Positions 21,187 through 31,690 of a DNA stretch of 40,566 nt are shown here, piece by piece. A model generated the notes under the pieces. It did no database searches. It saw only the letters and a list, made by a program, of their open reading frames with translations, and was not told where the DNA came from. Both the position numbers and the translations under genes were made by a program. Numbering within the stretch: the stretch's first letter is position 1; each line of letters starts with the position of its first letter. This DNA is from Zygnema cylindricum. Taxonomy: Eukaryota > Streptophyta > Zygnematophyceae > Zygnematales > Zygnemataceae. The DNA is taken from positions 126,001-166,566 of the forward strand of contig JBBHKE010001495.1 of the NCBI GenBank assembly GCA_037447655.1. The letters run 5' to 3'.

Positions 21187-23137
21187 CTAAAAAAAGAAAA
21201 ATTTGGACGGCAAACAAGTAGTGAGGAAAAAAAGTAACATCAACAATTATCATTTACCGTTTTTTCTAAACCAAACCAGCTCCGAAGAATGGGCATGGTG
21301 GAAAGTCTATTCCTTACACTATGTAGTTTAAAACAAAATAAAACCAAGAAAATAAAAATAAAGACAGCAAATTTACATTTTACTTCTAACCTAACACATT
21401 TCCAAAATTCCTTTTAGGAGGTCAGTAGGTCAGAATATAAGTCCCAAGTACCCCTATTCAGTTCAAATTACACTTGGTTTTCAAAAACCGCAGGAAACTT
21501 CTACTGAAACCTGAGGCATTCAGCTGTTTTCAGCAGTTAAAAAATATGGTAATCCATTACTTAAATACCGATTATTTGCTTCTGTATCCATAAAACCTTT
21601 TGAGACACAAGCTCCAAACAGATTGCTGTTTTGCCTATGCTGTGAAATATCAGCAAATTAAACGTTTGACCCCTTTGTCAACAAAGAGCTCGAGAAAATT
21701 TACAGAAAAGCAAGGAAAAGTGGACCTGAGTATAAATTTCTAACTGTTCTGGATATAGCTACACCGTGAATCACTATTAGCATAGAAACTAAACAAAACT
21801 AGAAACTATAAGCCTGGGTTTATAACAACATTATAAATTGTGATTCAGTTCCAAATGATGAGGCTGATTTTGAACCATTTAAAAAATTAGCCTTAAGCAA
21901 GAACAATTAGTGTCATTAACGTTATTTTGTAGTCAGAGGACAGGAAAAAAAAACGGCACCAAATTAGTTTAAAGATACAGCAGTTTACTTCTGCTTTTGC
22001 TTATTTCTCCAAACATACTAAAAATTTACCTCATTCCCTAGCAATACCAAAGTACTAATTACAATGATGAATGTAACGGTGTGGCAGTTTAGTTCCATTT
22101 TACTTCATAATTCAAGATAGAAAACTCTAAAAACAAACCCTAGAAAACCCTAGCATCACGTGTCTAAAAATAGAGGAGCCAACGGAAATCAGATTATTGC
22201 TGGCAAAGTTCATAAAAAAACGAAGATGGACACTAGACTGCCCATCCTTATCAGAGTAATCAATCTAATTTAAGGAAGTGTTTTTTAGACCTAAAATCAA
22301 AAATAAGTGTTAATAACACTATTTAGCTAAGTGGTTCATAATGAGCTACCTGGCAACACATGATTTACTGTGGTTAATTCTCATAAAGTGTTAACGCGAA
22401 TGATTCACTAGCTCTAATAGCGAAGGACCATGTATTTTTCCTGCAAAAATGTATGTACCAAGTAATTATAATAGTCTGAATTTTAGTCGAATGCTTCAAG
22501 AGAGGGAGAGGGAGACCAAAGAAAGGCACAGAGAGAGAGGGAGAGAGAGGGAGAGAAAGAAATGGAAAGAAAGAAATGGAAAAAAAAAACAAGACAGGAG
22601 GAGAGTGATTGGAGGAGAGAAGGAAGATAGTAAATTGGAGTAATTTAGAAAAACGTGCGTTAAAAGTAATAACAGGAACTTAAGCGGTTATGCCAACAAA
22701 TTCTCACTCAACACATTAATTTTTTCTGCATATTTCATCTAAGTAGTAATCAGAGAAATCCGGGTTATCCAGGCAATTCATTTTTTCTTGAAAGTTGTAA
22801 CTGTTATTTTCTTAAGTATTGTATTTTTTCTTAAAGAATTGAAGTGCCACCCTATTTCGTGTACAAATGCCAAGATTAGAGGACAGGACCAAACACGAAA
22901 AGCAAAATTGTGACAAAGAGGTGGTTTCCAATCCTTGTCTTACTCAAACAAAAGGAAGTTTTTTCACTTTAGGGTAGTAACAACACTAGGCGAAAAAAAA
23001 TGTTTTTTGGTCTGGAATGAAACACCTCAAAAAAAATACATGTTCAATAAAAGGTTCAAAATGTCCCTGACATAAAAAAAAACTATAGACTTCAAAAGAA
23101 TCATAGAAGTATTGTTGAATTAGGATTGATGATCAAG
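21187..23137. other. Unresolved region, likely 5' part of the AlgH-domain gene
   Basis: The exon at 21186 starts in mid-codon, so coding exons should lie here, but no exon could be joined in phase. A stretch at about 21758-21785 (CTACACCGTGAATCACTATT) matches the left end of the TA-type MITE family. 22498-22640 is a GAGAGG purine repeat. Confidence 0.4.
22498..22635. repeat. GAGAGG purine-rich simple repeat
   Basis: AGAGGGAGAGGGAGACCAAA is followed by GAGAGAGAGGGAGAGAGAGG and AGAAATGGAAAGAAAGAAAT; purines dominate for about 140 bases. The open frames across it are compositional. Confidence 0.75.
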
Positions 23138-23345
23138 TACACCATGAACAACGATTTGATGTTTTTTTCAACACTTAAATCAACTTTTTTCCGTGCATAC
23201 GTGTCCAATTTTCATTCTAAGACCACCTATCAGAATGTAAGAATCTTGCCTTTCCATCGCAACCGTCAAATCAATAATCCGACAAGTGTGCATAGAGAAA
23301 AACGAGTTTAAAAGCCGAAAAAATCATTAAAGTTAGCAGTTTAAC
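23138..23345. mobile_element. Degenerate MITE of the TA-type family
   Basis: TACACCATGAACAACGATTT at the left, TTTTTTCCGTGCATACGTGT, AGAATGTAAGAATCTTGCCT and CGACAAGTGTGCATAGAG inside match the order of motifs in the intact copies at 2949 and 25933. The right end has decayed. Confidence 0.5.
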
Positions 23346-23601
23346 GTGTTTAGGTTTTATTACAGATAATTCAGGATGTATTCCTTGAGTCCTTGTGCCA
23401 TGTCTCGTTTTTTTCTTGACTTTTCCCTTCTGCCATGTTTATAGTCTGTAGATTTGTTCATCTCTAGCCATTAATGGTCGTAGAAAATGTTTCCAGTTCA
23501 ACCATGTTTTGTATTTTGATGGTTTAACCATCGCAAGTAATGCAATTAAACCTTTTTCCATCAACGATAACAGGAATAAACGGTCTCATGTTGTTCCGTA
23601 C

Positions 23602-23761
23602 CTGTGCAAGCACATGGTGAAACAAACTGATCTTCCAAAGAAATTTTAGAATCTTCTATGGAACCTCCTTTTGCATGTGTTTCAGAACAATCCGGATAGC
23701 TATCAAGACATATGCGACAAGTCCTGTGCCACGTGGCATCATCCTGGTCGTTGGAATCCAT
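23602..23761 (-). CDS. RING-CH (RINGv) zinc finger protein, first exon only
   Basis: From the ATG at 23761 the exon encodes MDSNDQDD, then CRICLD (C15, C18), a Ser/Asp-rich spacer and FVSPCACTG (C50, C52), ending at ACA G before a GTACGG donor. C-x2-C...SPC-x-C-TGT is the first half of the RING-CH domain of MARCH-type E3 ubiquitin ligases, which are usually membrane bound. The second half (H-x2-C ... C-x2-C) must come from a downstream exon, for which I searched the minus strand to about 21200 without success. So the gene is either long-introned or broken. Its 5' part is duplicated at 25010-25117. Confidence 0.65.
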
Positions 23762-24429
23762 GAAAAATACCAACAAAACAGAGAATAGAAAAGACGACGA
23801 GAAAGTGCAGATTTTTTTTCGGACAAAACACGAGGAAAGATTACAGAGTCTTGCTTAGAGAGTAGAAAACATTTGAAGATTCTTGACTGTGGCGATTCAC
23901 ACGAAAGAATGTGAATAAAAATCAATAATAAAAAAGATAAATGTGATGAGTGTGCAGAACTTTTGAATAAAATATGCAGTAGGTTAATAAGACTGAAGCC
24001 ATTCTAGCTCTAAAGTCAAATACTTTCCTACTATTGTAAAGATTTTGAGGGAGTTGCAGCAAATTCAGAATCACAGAGTGGATTTGTAAGGGTCAAAATG
24101 TCAAATGTGCGAAATGATTAGAAAGTAGAAACAAAATATCCCATACTATACGCGTATTATATAGCCTGTATAATCAGCGTACTATACACGTGTCATATGG
24201 ATACTCCCATTGCAGTACCCTTATAGTACAATAAAGCAATAAACCGCTTGGTCAGCTCCCTATTTTGTGGACGTGATCCTGACCATCCGATCGTGTTTTC
24301 TGCAGCGCAGATAAATTCCGTATTTTTTATGCGTTGCAGGACATCACCCCTGTAGCTGCCAAATTACTTTTCGTGCACTCCAATGCGATATGGCACATAT
24401 CACGCACACCAATGTGATAAACTTATCGC
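23654..24429. repeat. 776-bp direct duplication, copy 1
   Basis: Compared base by base with 25010-25785 (offset 1356) I see no difference. It contains the 5' two thirds of the RING-CH first exon and the sequence upstream of it. The right end coincides with the left TA of a MITE (24430). Confidence 0.9.
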
Positions 24430-24431
24430 TA

Positions 24432-24630
24432 CACCGTGAATCGTTATTAGCCTTATGTACGCTGTATCGGCACCCCAAAATTTTGACATTGATACCTTAA
24501 ATATAATAAATTACACTATTTAGGGAAGCGGACCATAATCTGCCACGTCTCCTGGAACTAAATTAGAATGAATGACGCTAATTTTTTCTTTACACTAATA
24601 ATTTCTATACGCTAATAACGATTCAAGGTG
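24432..24630. mobile_element. 199-bp MITE of the TA-type family
   Basis: Left end CACCGTGAATCGTTATTAGC and right end GCTAATAACGATTCAAGGTG are near-perfect inverted repeats, flanked by TA at 24430-24431 and 24631-24632. It abuts copy 1 of the duplication. Confidence 0.75.
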
Positions 24631-24632
24631 TA

Positions 24633-24790
24633 GTGTTGGGTATCAAGGACCGTTTGCCGATATTCGATATATATCGAATTTCAGGTATACGATATTCGAT
24701 ATATCGCTTCGATATATCAAATTTCAAATCATCGAGATATATCGCCAATATATCGCCGATACATAGTATCGTGGATATATTGAGGCTTAA
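24633..24790. mobile_element. TATCGATA-rich fragment related to the hAT-like MITE
   Basis: GTGTTGGGTATCAAGGACCG, then CGATATTCGATATATATCG and repeated CGATATATCG motifs up to an A-run at 24790. The start resembles AGTGTTGTGTATCGG of the element at 13833. Only one end is visible. Confidence 0.4.
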
Positions 24791-25009
24791 AAAAAAAAAA
24801 AAAAAAAAAATCCCACAGGTTTTCAAAGTCTCGGGACTTCGGACAAAGTGACTGTAAAATCTTTGCCGGAAAGAAATACGGTTTTTTCCTGAAAGTCAGC
24901 GGAGTGAAGAGATCTCTGAGGTACATTGACGAGGTACACTTGTGAAGTACACGTACGTCATACGCAAGTACGATTTTCCAGACGAAAAAGGTCGGTTTCC
25001 AGATATTCG

Positions 25010-25117
25010 TTCTATGGAACCTCCTTTTGCATGTGTTTCAGAACAATCCGGATAGCTATCAAGACATATGCGACAAGTCCTGTGCCACGTGGCATCATCC
25101 TGGTCGTTGGAATCCAT
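25010..25117 (-). pseudogene. Truncated RING-CH first exon (duplicated copy)
   Basis: Same sequence as the RING-CH exon from its ATG (25117) through CRICLD to AKGGSIE, where the duplication breaks off. The second cysteine pair (SPCAC) and the splice donor are missing; the frame runs on into unrelated sequence. It cannot give a RING-CH domain. Its upstream sequence equals that of the other copy, so it could still carry promoter activity. Confidence 0.8.
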
Positions 25118-25785
25118 GAAAAATACCAACAAAACAGAGAATAGAAAAGACGACGAGAAAGTGCAGATTTTTTTTCGGACAAAACACGAGGAAAGATTAC
25201 AGAGTCTTGCTTAGAGAGTAGAAAACATTTGAAGATTCTTGACTGTGGCGATTCACACGAAAGAATGTGAATAAAAATCAATAATAAAAAAGATAAATGT
25301 GATGAGTGTGCAGAACTTTTGAATAAAATATGCAGTAGGTTAATAAGACTGAAGCCATTCTAGCTCTAAAGTCAAATACTTTCCTACTATTGTAAAGATT
25401 TTGAGGGAGTTGCAGCAAATTCAGAATCACAGAGTGGATTTGTAAGGGTCAAAATGTCAAATGTGCGAAATGATTAGAAAGTAGAAACAAAATATCCCAT
25501 ACTATACGCGTATTATATAGCCTGTATAATCAGCGTACTATACACGTGTCATATGGATACTCCCATTGCAGTACCCTTATAGTACAATAAAGCAATAAAC
25601 CGCTTGGTCAGCTCCCTATTTTGTGGACGTGATCCTGACCATCCGATCGTGTTTTCTGCAGCGCAGATAAATTCCGTATTTTTTATGCGTTGCAGGACAT
25701 CACCCCTGTAGCTGCCAAATTACTTTTCGTGCACTCCAATGCGATATGGCACATATCACGCACACCAATGTGATAAACTTATCGC
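25010..25785. repeat. 776-bp direct duplication, copy 2
   Basis: Apparently identical to 23654-24429. Flanks differ on both sides: GATATTCG before it, GCATTCCAATAA after it. Copies are 580 bp apart. Confidence 0.9.
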
Positions 25786-25932
25786 GCATTCCAATAATAA
25801 GGTCTTCGTACAAACTCTACAAGGTGCTAAGCTGCCCTGGGAGTATGATAACTTCATAAGGCACCTAACTGCCAAAAAATACGTGTCAACATGAACCGAG
25901 CCACTTTAGAAAAGGCATAGGTGGGTGAACTA

Positions 25933-26133
25933 CACCGTGTATCGCTATTAGTGTAAAGTTTTCTTCGCCACGTAATCATCATTTTTCCGTACACACTTGT
26001 CACATCTTCAATTGGAGACCGCCCAATAGGAATGTGGGTCGGAACCGTCCGATGAACAATCCGCTATGTGTGCCCGGAGAAAATAAGTTTTAAGTGGCGA
26101 AAAAAACCTTTACACGAACAGCGATAGACGGTG
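25933..26133. mobile_element. Complete 201-bp MITE with TA target duplication
   Basis: Left end CACCGTGTATCGCTATTAGT and right end ACGAACAGCGATAGACGGTG are inverted repeats, flanked by TA (25931-25932, 26134-26135). Inner arms CGCCACGTAATCATCATTTT and AAATAAGTTTTAAGTGGCG also pair. Exactly the length of the copy at 2949. Confidence 0.8.
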
Positions 26134-26829
26134 TACTCTATTAAAGTATTAACACTCGTGAGCGTGCGGCCTCCCGTGCGATTCTCGAACCGAACCTCGC
26201 AAGGACCGAAGGACCTACTTCTCCGTACCGTGCACAGTTTCTAATTTTTTTGCGCACATTTGACGCTAGGGGAAACTAAATTACCGGAGGAGCTAGATCA
26301 ACAGAAATGTTCAACCAGTGATTGGGAGATTGTTATATTCTATTCACAAAAGAAAAATAAAATTACAAGTTAGGACGAGCACATAATCTACCATTTACTT
26401 GTTAGATTTTTATGTGATGGGCTTTAAAGTTTGCTTTTAAGTCGTTTGGTGATCTGTGCAATCTTGAATGTTTGATGTCCAACATCCATGGTTGAATGTT
26501 TAATTAGTAATATAAATTGTTTATTGTCAAACATTTACTGTTTAGTCCCTCATGTATACCCAGTGTCCCACATGTGTAGAATCCATAGTTAATGGCTAAT
26601 CTCAATCAAAAGTGTCTCTTGTATAGCTTAATGTCCCACATGCTAGGTCATGAGCTAGCCACACTATTATCAGTCAAAAGTACCCCATCCCCACACCAAA
26701 ACATCCTCAACAATCTTTGTTTTCTCTCCATGCTTGATTTTTTTCTTGTACAAAGATCCACCCCTAACCATAATAGTGCTAAGGATATGGTCGCGAGGAA
26801 TGACATGTGTGATTTTTGATACTCACTAA

Positions 26830-27866
26830 TGTTAAAAAGAAGTAATTAATATTCACTTCTTAATTTAGACTCTAAAGTGAAGAGAGAGAGAGAGAGTCAC
26901 CATGGCTGCCGCCATAGTCAAAAAGAAACAGGCAGACAAGCAGACAGATTGATAGATTACCAAAATGTTGCCCCAAACAGGATTTGAACCTAGGTCTACG
27001 AAGTTATTTAAAGACATACGCCTTAACCATTAAGGCATTAACAAAACGAGACAAGTATGTGGTTTGGTGATTTATAAAAGAATTACGCAAACGTCACTTT
27101 CACTTAAAACAGACCAAAATTGACGAAACGGCATCTATAGTCAAACGGCGCTAAAGGACGCGAATCTAACCGTGTAAAATACATGATCACAAGCACGACG
27201 TCGCCTCCGCCAAATCCGAATGAATCTTTGGCGCCTTTCAGAAATAGCGGCGCGCTGTGCCACATCATTGAACACCGAAAAAGATGGGAGGAGGAACAAT
27301 GGCTCCCAAGATGGCAAGTGTCAACCAGAAGGCCATGTTGTACAATGGCCATAAAATAAGTACAATCGGCCATTGTACCTTCTTGTACTATTCACTCTTT
27401 TGATTGGTCTAGGGTACAGTAGTAGGTAGGTGTGAGTAGGAGTTAAGGGACTTAGCGTGAATGAGGCGCCTCTCTCCAGGTGACCTTTTGTAAGTATAGG
27501 CCATCTTTAGCCAGCCATAACTAACTGCTCAGGGGAGCAAATTCAGTGATTCTTTTTGCTGCGGACTCAAGGTATTCCACGTTACACAAGGGTGTAGTCG
27601 GTCAAAGTTTTTGTTTTCCAAGGTGGCGGCATTTCTAATGGGAAAGTCAAAGTGGGGAATGTTGTCCAAAACCCATGTTCAAGTTTTGCATTCTGTGGTA
27701 AAACTGAGCACACAGAAAGTCTTCTTTCAGAAGGGTGAAGTTGTATACGAGTTTTGACTGTCAACGTGTCACTCATTAGGTTTTGTATTAACTTGGAGTC
27801 GCACTATCTAGATAAGCTTCTTTAGGTCTGCAATTTCTGTGGGGAAATGGAACCCATAGAATTTCA
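26830..27866 (+). repeat. 5' LTR, 1037 bp
   Basis: Starts TGTTAAAAAGAAGTAATTAA and ends CCATAGAATTTCA. It contains a GA microsatellite (26880-26896), a tRNA-like segment on the minus strand (26968-27045) and the region corresponding to the 3' LTR TATA box near 27493. The gag ATG (27847) lies inside it, 20 bases before the end. Confidence 0.88.
26968..27045 (-). repeat. tRNA-like sequence with Pol III A and B boxes inside the 5' LTR
   Basis: On the minus strand TGGTTAAGGCG (A box, 27029-27019) and GGTTCAAATCC (B box, 26990-26980) stand about 30 bases apart and are followed by a TTTGGGGCAAC 3' end. D-stem-like GCC/GGC pairing is present, but the acceptor stem pairs poorly. It is a tRNA-derived relic (or SINE head), not a working tRNA gene. 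Confidence 0.6.
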
Positions 27867-29382
27867 ATTTATGGGCCCACCATCTAGGATGCCTATGTTT
27901 GATCGAACGGACTTCACTTACCGGGAATTTATGATGGAGGGATTGCTTTTCGAGAAGCACTTAGGGAAAATTGTTTCGGGAAAAGTGAGATGTCCGCCAC
28001 CGGGCTTCGGTGGAACTCACTATGGAGATTCAATTGGGGCTTCCCAGAAAACCAAATGGAGTTCAGATGCAACGGAAGGTGAAAGGAAAATTATTGCCAT
28101 GGAAGAGGGAAAAAAAGAGAAGGGTAAAGGAACACGTATGGTGAGGGGAGCTAGGCTCTCTCCTACACCTCCACTTGTATGGGTTATATCTAAACCAAAA
28201 ACTGAAGAAAATGACAGTAAAATTTGGGAGTACAAAAACACTATAGCAAAACATCCCATACTTAGAAACGTGTCTAAGTCCATAGCTATCACTCTTATAA
28301 ACCTAACGAAGTCTTCAAAAATCTGGGAAACACTAATTCAAATTTATAAGAGTGAGACTATACAGAGGCAGCAGTTAGTAAAACAGGAAATAGAGGCTTA
28401 TGTTTATAAAGGTGGTAGCATGGTAAAGTTTTGCAATGATATTGTTGCGTTATATGTTTAGCTTGCTAGTGCAAGATATGTAGAATCCGAGGTGAGAAAG
28501 ATTAACACACTAATCATGAAACTCCCAGATGAGTACAAAATCATCATTAACCGTATACAGGAAATGGACTACTCCTCATGGATTTGGAGCATTACCATGG
28601 GGATGATTCATGTGAGGGAAAGCACTTTGGAGCTTCGTAGGGGAAGTGACAGGGTGAATGCACTCACAGCTGGTGGTGACCGGCGGAAGCGTGATGAGAG
28701 GAATGATGGTGACTTGCCGAAGCGTGATGAGAGGAAGAAAGATTATGATAAGCCGTATCGGAACTTCGGTGGAAAGAGAGGAAGAGGAAAAGAAAGGGGA
28801 GCTTTGAAAGGAGGGGTTTGCTTCTTTTGTAGGGAACTAGGTCACTATATGGCGGAATGTCCTAGTTTGGAAGAAATTAGAAGTTGGAATGTGAATGAGG
28901 AGGAAGATGGGGAAGAGGAAAAACAGAATGAAGATATTCCGGAGCTTCTCCACATCGGTAGTATAGGGAAGAGAGAAGAGCACACAAAAATTCCACGAAA
29001 GCAACAGTGTGCTTTTGGAGGTATAAGCGAGGTAAAAAGAAAAGAGTTACTTGAGGGAGTTAAACATGATGAGGATGTCAAGGAGTATAGAGTAAATGAC
29101 TTAGAAATGAGAAAGTCAGATTTAGAATTAAAATTGGAAAAAGAGAAAGATCAGAATATTGAGGATAACCTAATAGATATTTCGGAGACAAAAAACAGGT
29201 CGAAAAATGAGACTTCAACGGATTCTGTGGAAAGGGGAGGAGTAAATCTAGAAGGAGCTTCAAAGGATAGGGGAGAAGAGGAATATTTAATGAAAGGTTT
29301 AGGGGAGGAGAAATATTTATTGGGAATCAAAATAGAAAGTGATAGTGGAAAGAATTCCAAGGGAGAGAGTGAAGGAAGTTAA
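27847..29382 (+). pseudogene. gag: copia-type gag with one in-frame stop, zinc knuckle present
   Basis: The frame opens with an ATG inside the 5' LTR; a second in-frame ATG (MGPPSRMPMF) just after the LTR may be the better start. It runs to a TAG at 28459-28461 and continues in the same frame to TAA at 29380-29382. Before the stop: MFDRTDFTYREFMMEGLLFE and SKIWETLIQIYKSETIQRQQ, the copia gag (UBN2-like) pattern. After it: VNALTAGG, a basic stretch, then CFFCRELGHYMAEC (C-x2-C-x4-H-x4-C) and a long Glu/Lys-rich tail. The same reading frame on both sides points to a nonsense mutation. The codons after TAG (CTT GCT) are not a known readthrough context. Confidence 0.8.
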
Positions 29383-29400
29383 AAAAATGGGTTAATTATC

Positions 29401-29772
29401 ATGTACAAATATATGAGTACGAAAGATGTAGATTTTATGAGGAACTTAGTGGGGAATCATGGTTTAAAGATAAATTTGGGGGGTAATGGATTTGACATCA
29501 CTAATGGGAGTGATGCCATTTATGAAGGTGTCCTTGTAAAAGGGTTAGCATATGGGTATGTGTTGCAGGTTGGGAATGGGGCTGGCTGTTTGAAATGCAA
29601 GTGGGAATTTGGATTTTGCTCGGATGAAAAAAGAATGAGGTGGATAAAATCCTTGCTCCAAACGCCCAAATTTATGAAAAATGGCATGCAAAATAAAATG
29701 TGTGATGCAATTATTATTTCAGTTTATTTAATACACTGTTTCAAATACATGGGTATTCACTTGAAGTTTTAG
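29401..29772 (+). pseudogene. Small frame after gag, possible pol remnant
   Basis: Open frame of 123 codons in the same frame as gag, 18 bases after its stop. It contains GLKINLGGNGFDITNGSDAI and YEGVLVKGLAYGYVLQVGNG, faintly like the region before integrase in copia pol. No protease, integrase or reverse transcriptase motif is present. Assignment is tentative. Confidence 0.35.
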
Positions 29773-29904
29773 GAGGGGAAAAGAAAAAGGAAAAAGAAAA
29801 ATATATATATAATTGTGATTTGTTATTAAGTGTGAGTAAAGAAAAGTAGACTAGAAAATAAGGGGAGGGTTAAAATGTGTGGACTTAAATTAAATGTTGA
29901 CTAA

Positions 29905-29917
29905 GAATTAAGGGGAG
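29905..29917 (+). other. Polypurine tract of the LTR element
   Basis: AATTAAGGGGAG directly precedes the TGTTG of the 3' LTR, the expected position for the plus-strand DNA primer. A similar AATAAGGGGAGGG occurs at about 29858. Confidence 0.75.
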
Positions 29918-30942
29918 TGTTGAAAAGAAGTAATTAATATTCACTTCTTAATTTGGACTGTTGAGTGAAGAGAGAGAGAAAGAGAGAGTGACCATGGCTC
30001 CCGCCATAGTAAAAAACAAACAGGCAGACAGATTGATAAATTACCAAAATGTTGCCCCAAACATGATTTGAACCTAGGTCTACGAAGTTATTTAAAGACA
30101 TACGCCTTAACCATTAAGGCATTAACAAAACGACACAAGTATGTGGTTTGGTGATTTATTAAAGAATTACGCAAACGTCACTTTCACTTAAACATACCAA
30201 AATTGACGAAACGACATCTATAGTCAAACAGCGCTCGCGGACGCGAATCTAACCGTGTAAAATACATGATCGGATGCACGACTTCGCTTCCGCCAAACCC
30301 GAATGAATCTTTGGCGCCTTTCGAACATAGCGGCGCGCTGTGCCACGTGGCGCCACATCGTTGAACACCGGAAAAGATAGGAGGAGGAACGATGGCTCCC
30401 AAGCTGACAAGTGTCAACCAGAAGGCCATGTTGTACAATGGCCGTAAAAGAAGTACAATCGGCCACTGTACCTTCTTGTACACTTCACTCTTTTGATTGG
30501 TCTAGGGTACAGTAGTAGGTAGGTGTGAGTAGGAGTTAAGGGACTTAGCGTGAATGAGGCGCCTCTCTCCAGGTGACCCGTTGTATTTATAAGCCATCTT
30601 TGGCCATCCATAACTATCTACTCAGGGGAGCAAATTCAGTGATTCTTTTTGCTGCGGACTCAAGGGAGTCTACGCTACACAAGGGTGTAGTCGGTCAAAG
30701 TTTTTGTTTGCCAGGGTGGCGGCATTTCTAAGGGTGCAGTCCAAAACACATGTTCAAGCTTTGCATTCTGTGGTAAAACTGAGCACACGGAAAGTCTTCT
30801 TTCACAGGGGTGAAGTTGTATACGAGTTCTGACTGTGAACGTGCCAGTCATTTACGTTTGTATCAACTTGGAGTCGGCACTATCTAGATAAGCTTCTTCA
30901 GGTCTACGATTTCTGTGGGGAAATGGAACCCATAGAATTTCA
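29918..30942 (+). repeat. 3' LTR, 1025 bp
   Basis: Begins TGTTGAAAAGAAGTAATTAA and ends CCATAGAATTTCA before ACTAA. It carries the same tRNA-like segment (A box at 30113-30103, B box at 30074-30064 with the last base changed) and a TATTTATAA box at 30584-30592, the likely Pol II promoter. Confidence 0.88.
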
Positions 30943-30947
30943 ACTAA

Positions 30948-31690
30948 CAAGCCACATAATTGAGAGGAACTTTATCACATTTTGAAAGAGACACCATGAA
31001 AAAATACCCTTTGGAAACATTCATTGAAATCCACTACTCTACAACAATTACAATTGTTCAAAAGTAGTTTTTCTTATCGAAGTCAAGCTTCTACAATACT
31101 TCAAAAAAATACCTTAACACTCCATGCTACCTTCAAGATACATTCAAACCGTCCCACCTTTCATTCAAACCATCCATTCACGTAAGTTTTCGACAAAGTT
31201 GTATTATGTTTGTTTCACGACACATTTGTCGTTTCGCTTCGCGTCTTAAATTGTCGTATGCTTAGTTTAGTACGATAGTACTTCAGATTTGTATAGTACT
31301 TTCTTTTTGACTTGTCGTTTTGCAATGTTCTGAGTCCGTAGTGAAATTAGAGAGTTCCTAGTCTAATTCGCGGACAGTGGCAGATTTTTAGAGATTTTTT
31401 GGCGGCGCATGCTTACTCGTGCCGCGTCATAGATGGTGTGTTATTTAAGGAACACCATATATTTGTGTAAGACACACAATTGAAGAAATACATAGAGTAT
31501 AAGAGTTAAGGAGAAGAAAGGAAGAATTTGTAATTTAGGTTTGTATTAATGTGACAATTTTTCCGAAATGTCTTCTCAATGTTGATTCATTATTTTGTAA
31601 TTTGAATGCTTCTGTTGGAGATTCTTATTAATGAACATTGTGATTGAAATTGATCCTTTCAGAAATCATTACACGTAGCATTTTAGTTAC
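30948..31690. other. AT-rich region with LTR-like promoter fragment, no gene
   Basis: About 31430-31520 reads GGTGTGTTATTTAAGGAACA, then ACACACAATTGAAGAAATAC, which looks like the TATA and leader part of a solo copia LTR, but no ends or partner were found. Confidence 0.25.

Larger units (their letters stand above)
26830..30942 (+). mobile_element. Non-autonomous LTR retrotransposon, gag-only (4.1 kb)
   Basis: Two direct LTRs (26830-27866 and 29918-30942) begin TGTT and end TTTCA. They are flanked by the 5-bp target duplication ACTAA (26825-26829 and 30943-30947). A polypurine tract AATTAAGGGGAG lies just before the 3' LTR. The interior (2.05 kb) encodes a copia-type Gag with a zinc knuckle and a small following frame, but no integrase or reverse transcriptase, so it would need another element's enzymes. 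LTRs differ by many substitutions and small indels, so insertion is not recent. The primer-binding site is unclear; TGGGCCCACC starts four bases after the 5' LTR. Confidence 0.88.

Noticed and set aside
21675-21745. Possible upstream exon of the AlgH-domain gene (minus strand, contains FLELFVDKG)
   Set aside because: Its possible donors end in phase 0 or 1, while the next exon (21186) needs phase 2; support is too weak.
23656-23925. 89-codon minus-strand frame found identically at 25012-25281
   Set aside because: Identical only because of the duplication; it overlaps the RING-CH exon in a different frame and has no recognisable motif.
26592-26819. 75-codon plus-strand frame just left of the LTR element
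   Set aside because: No motif, no splice context, composition like the surrounding intergenic DNA.
26968-27045. Functional tRNA gene in the LTR
   Set aside because: The acceptor stem pairs poorly and no terminator T-run follows in place; kept only as a tRNA-like relic.
28455-28470. Programmed stop-codon readthrough in gag
   Set aside because: The bases after TAG do not match known readthrough contexts, and the LTRs are diverged, so simple decay is likelier.
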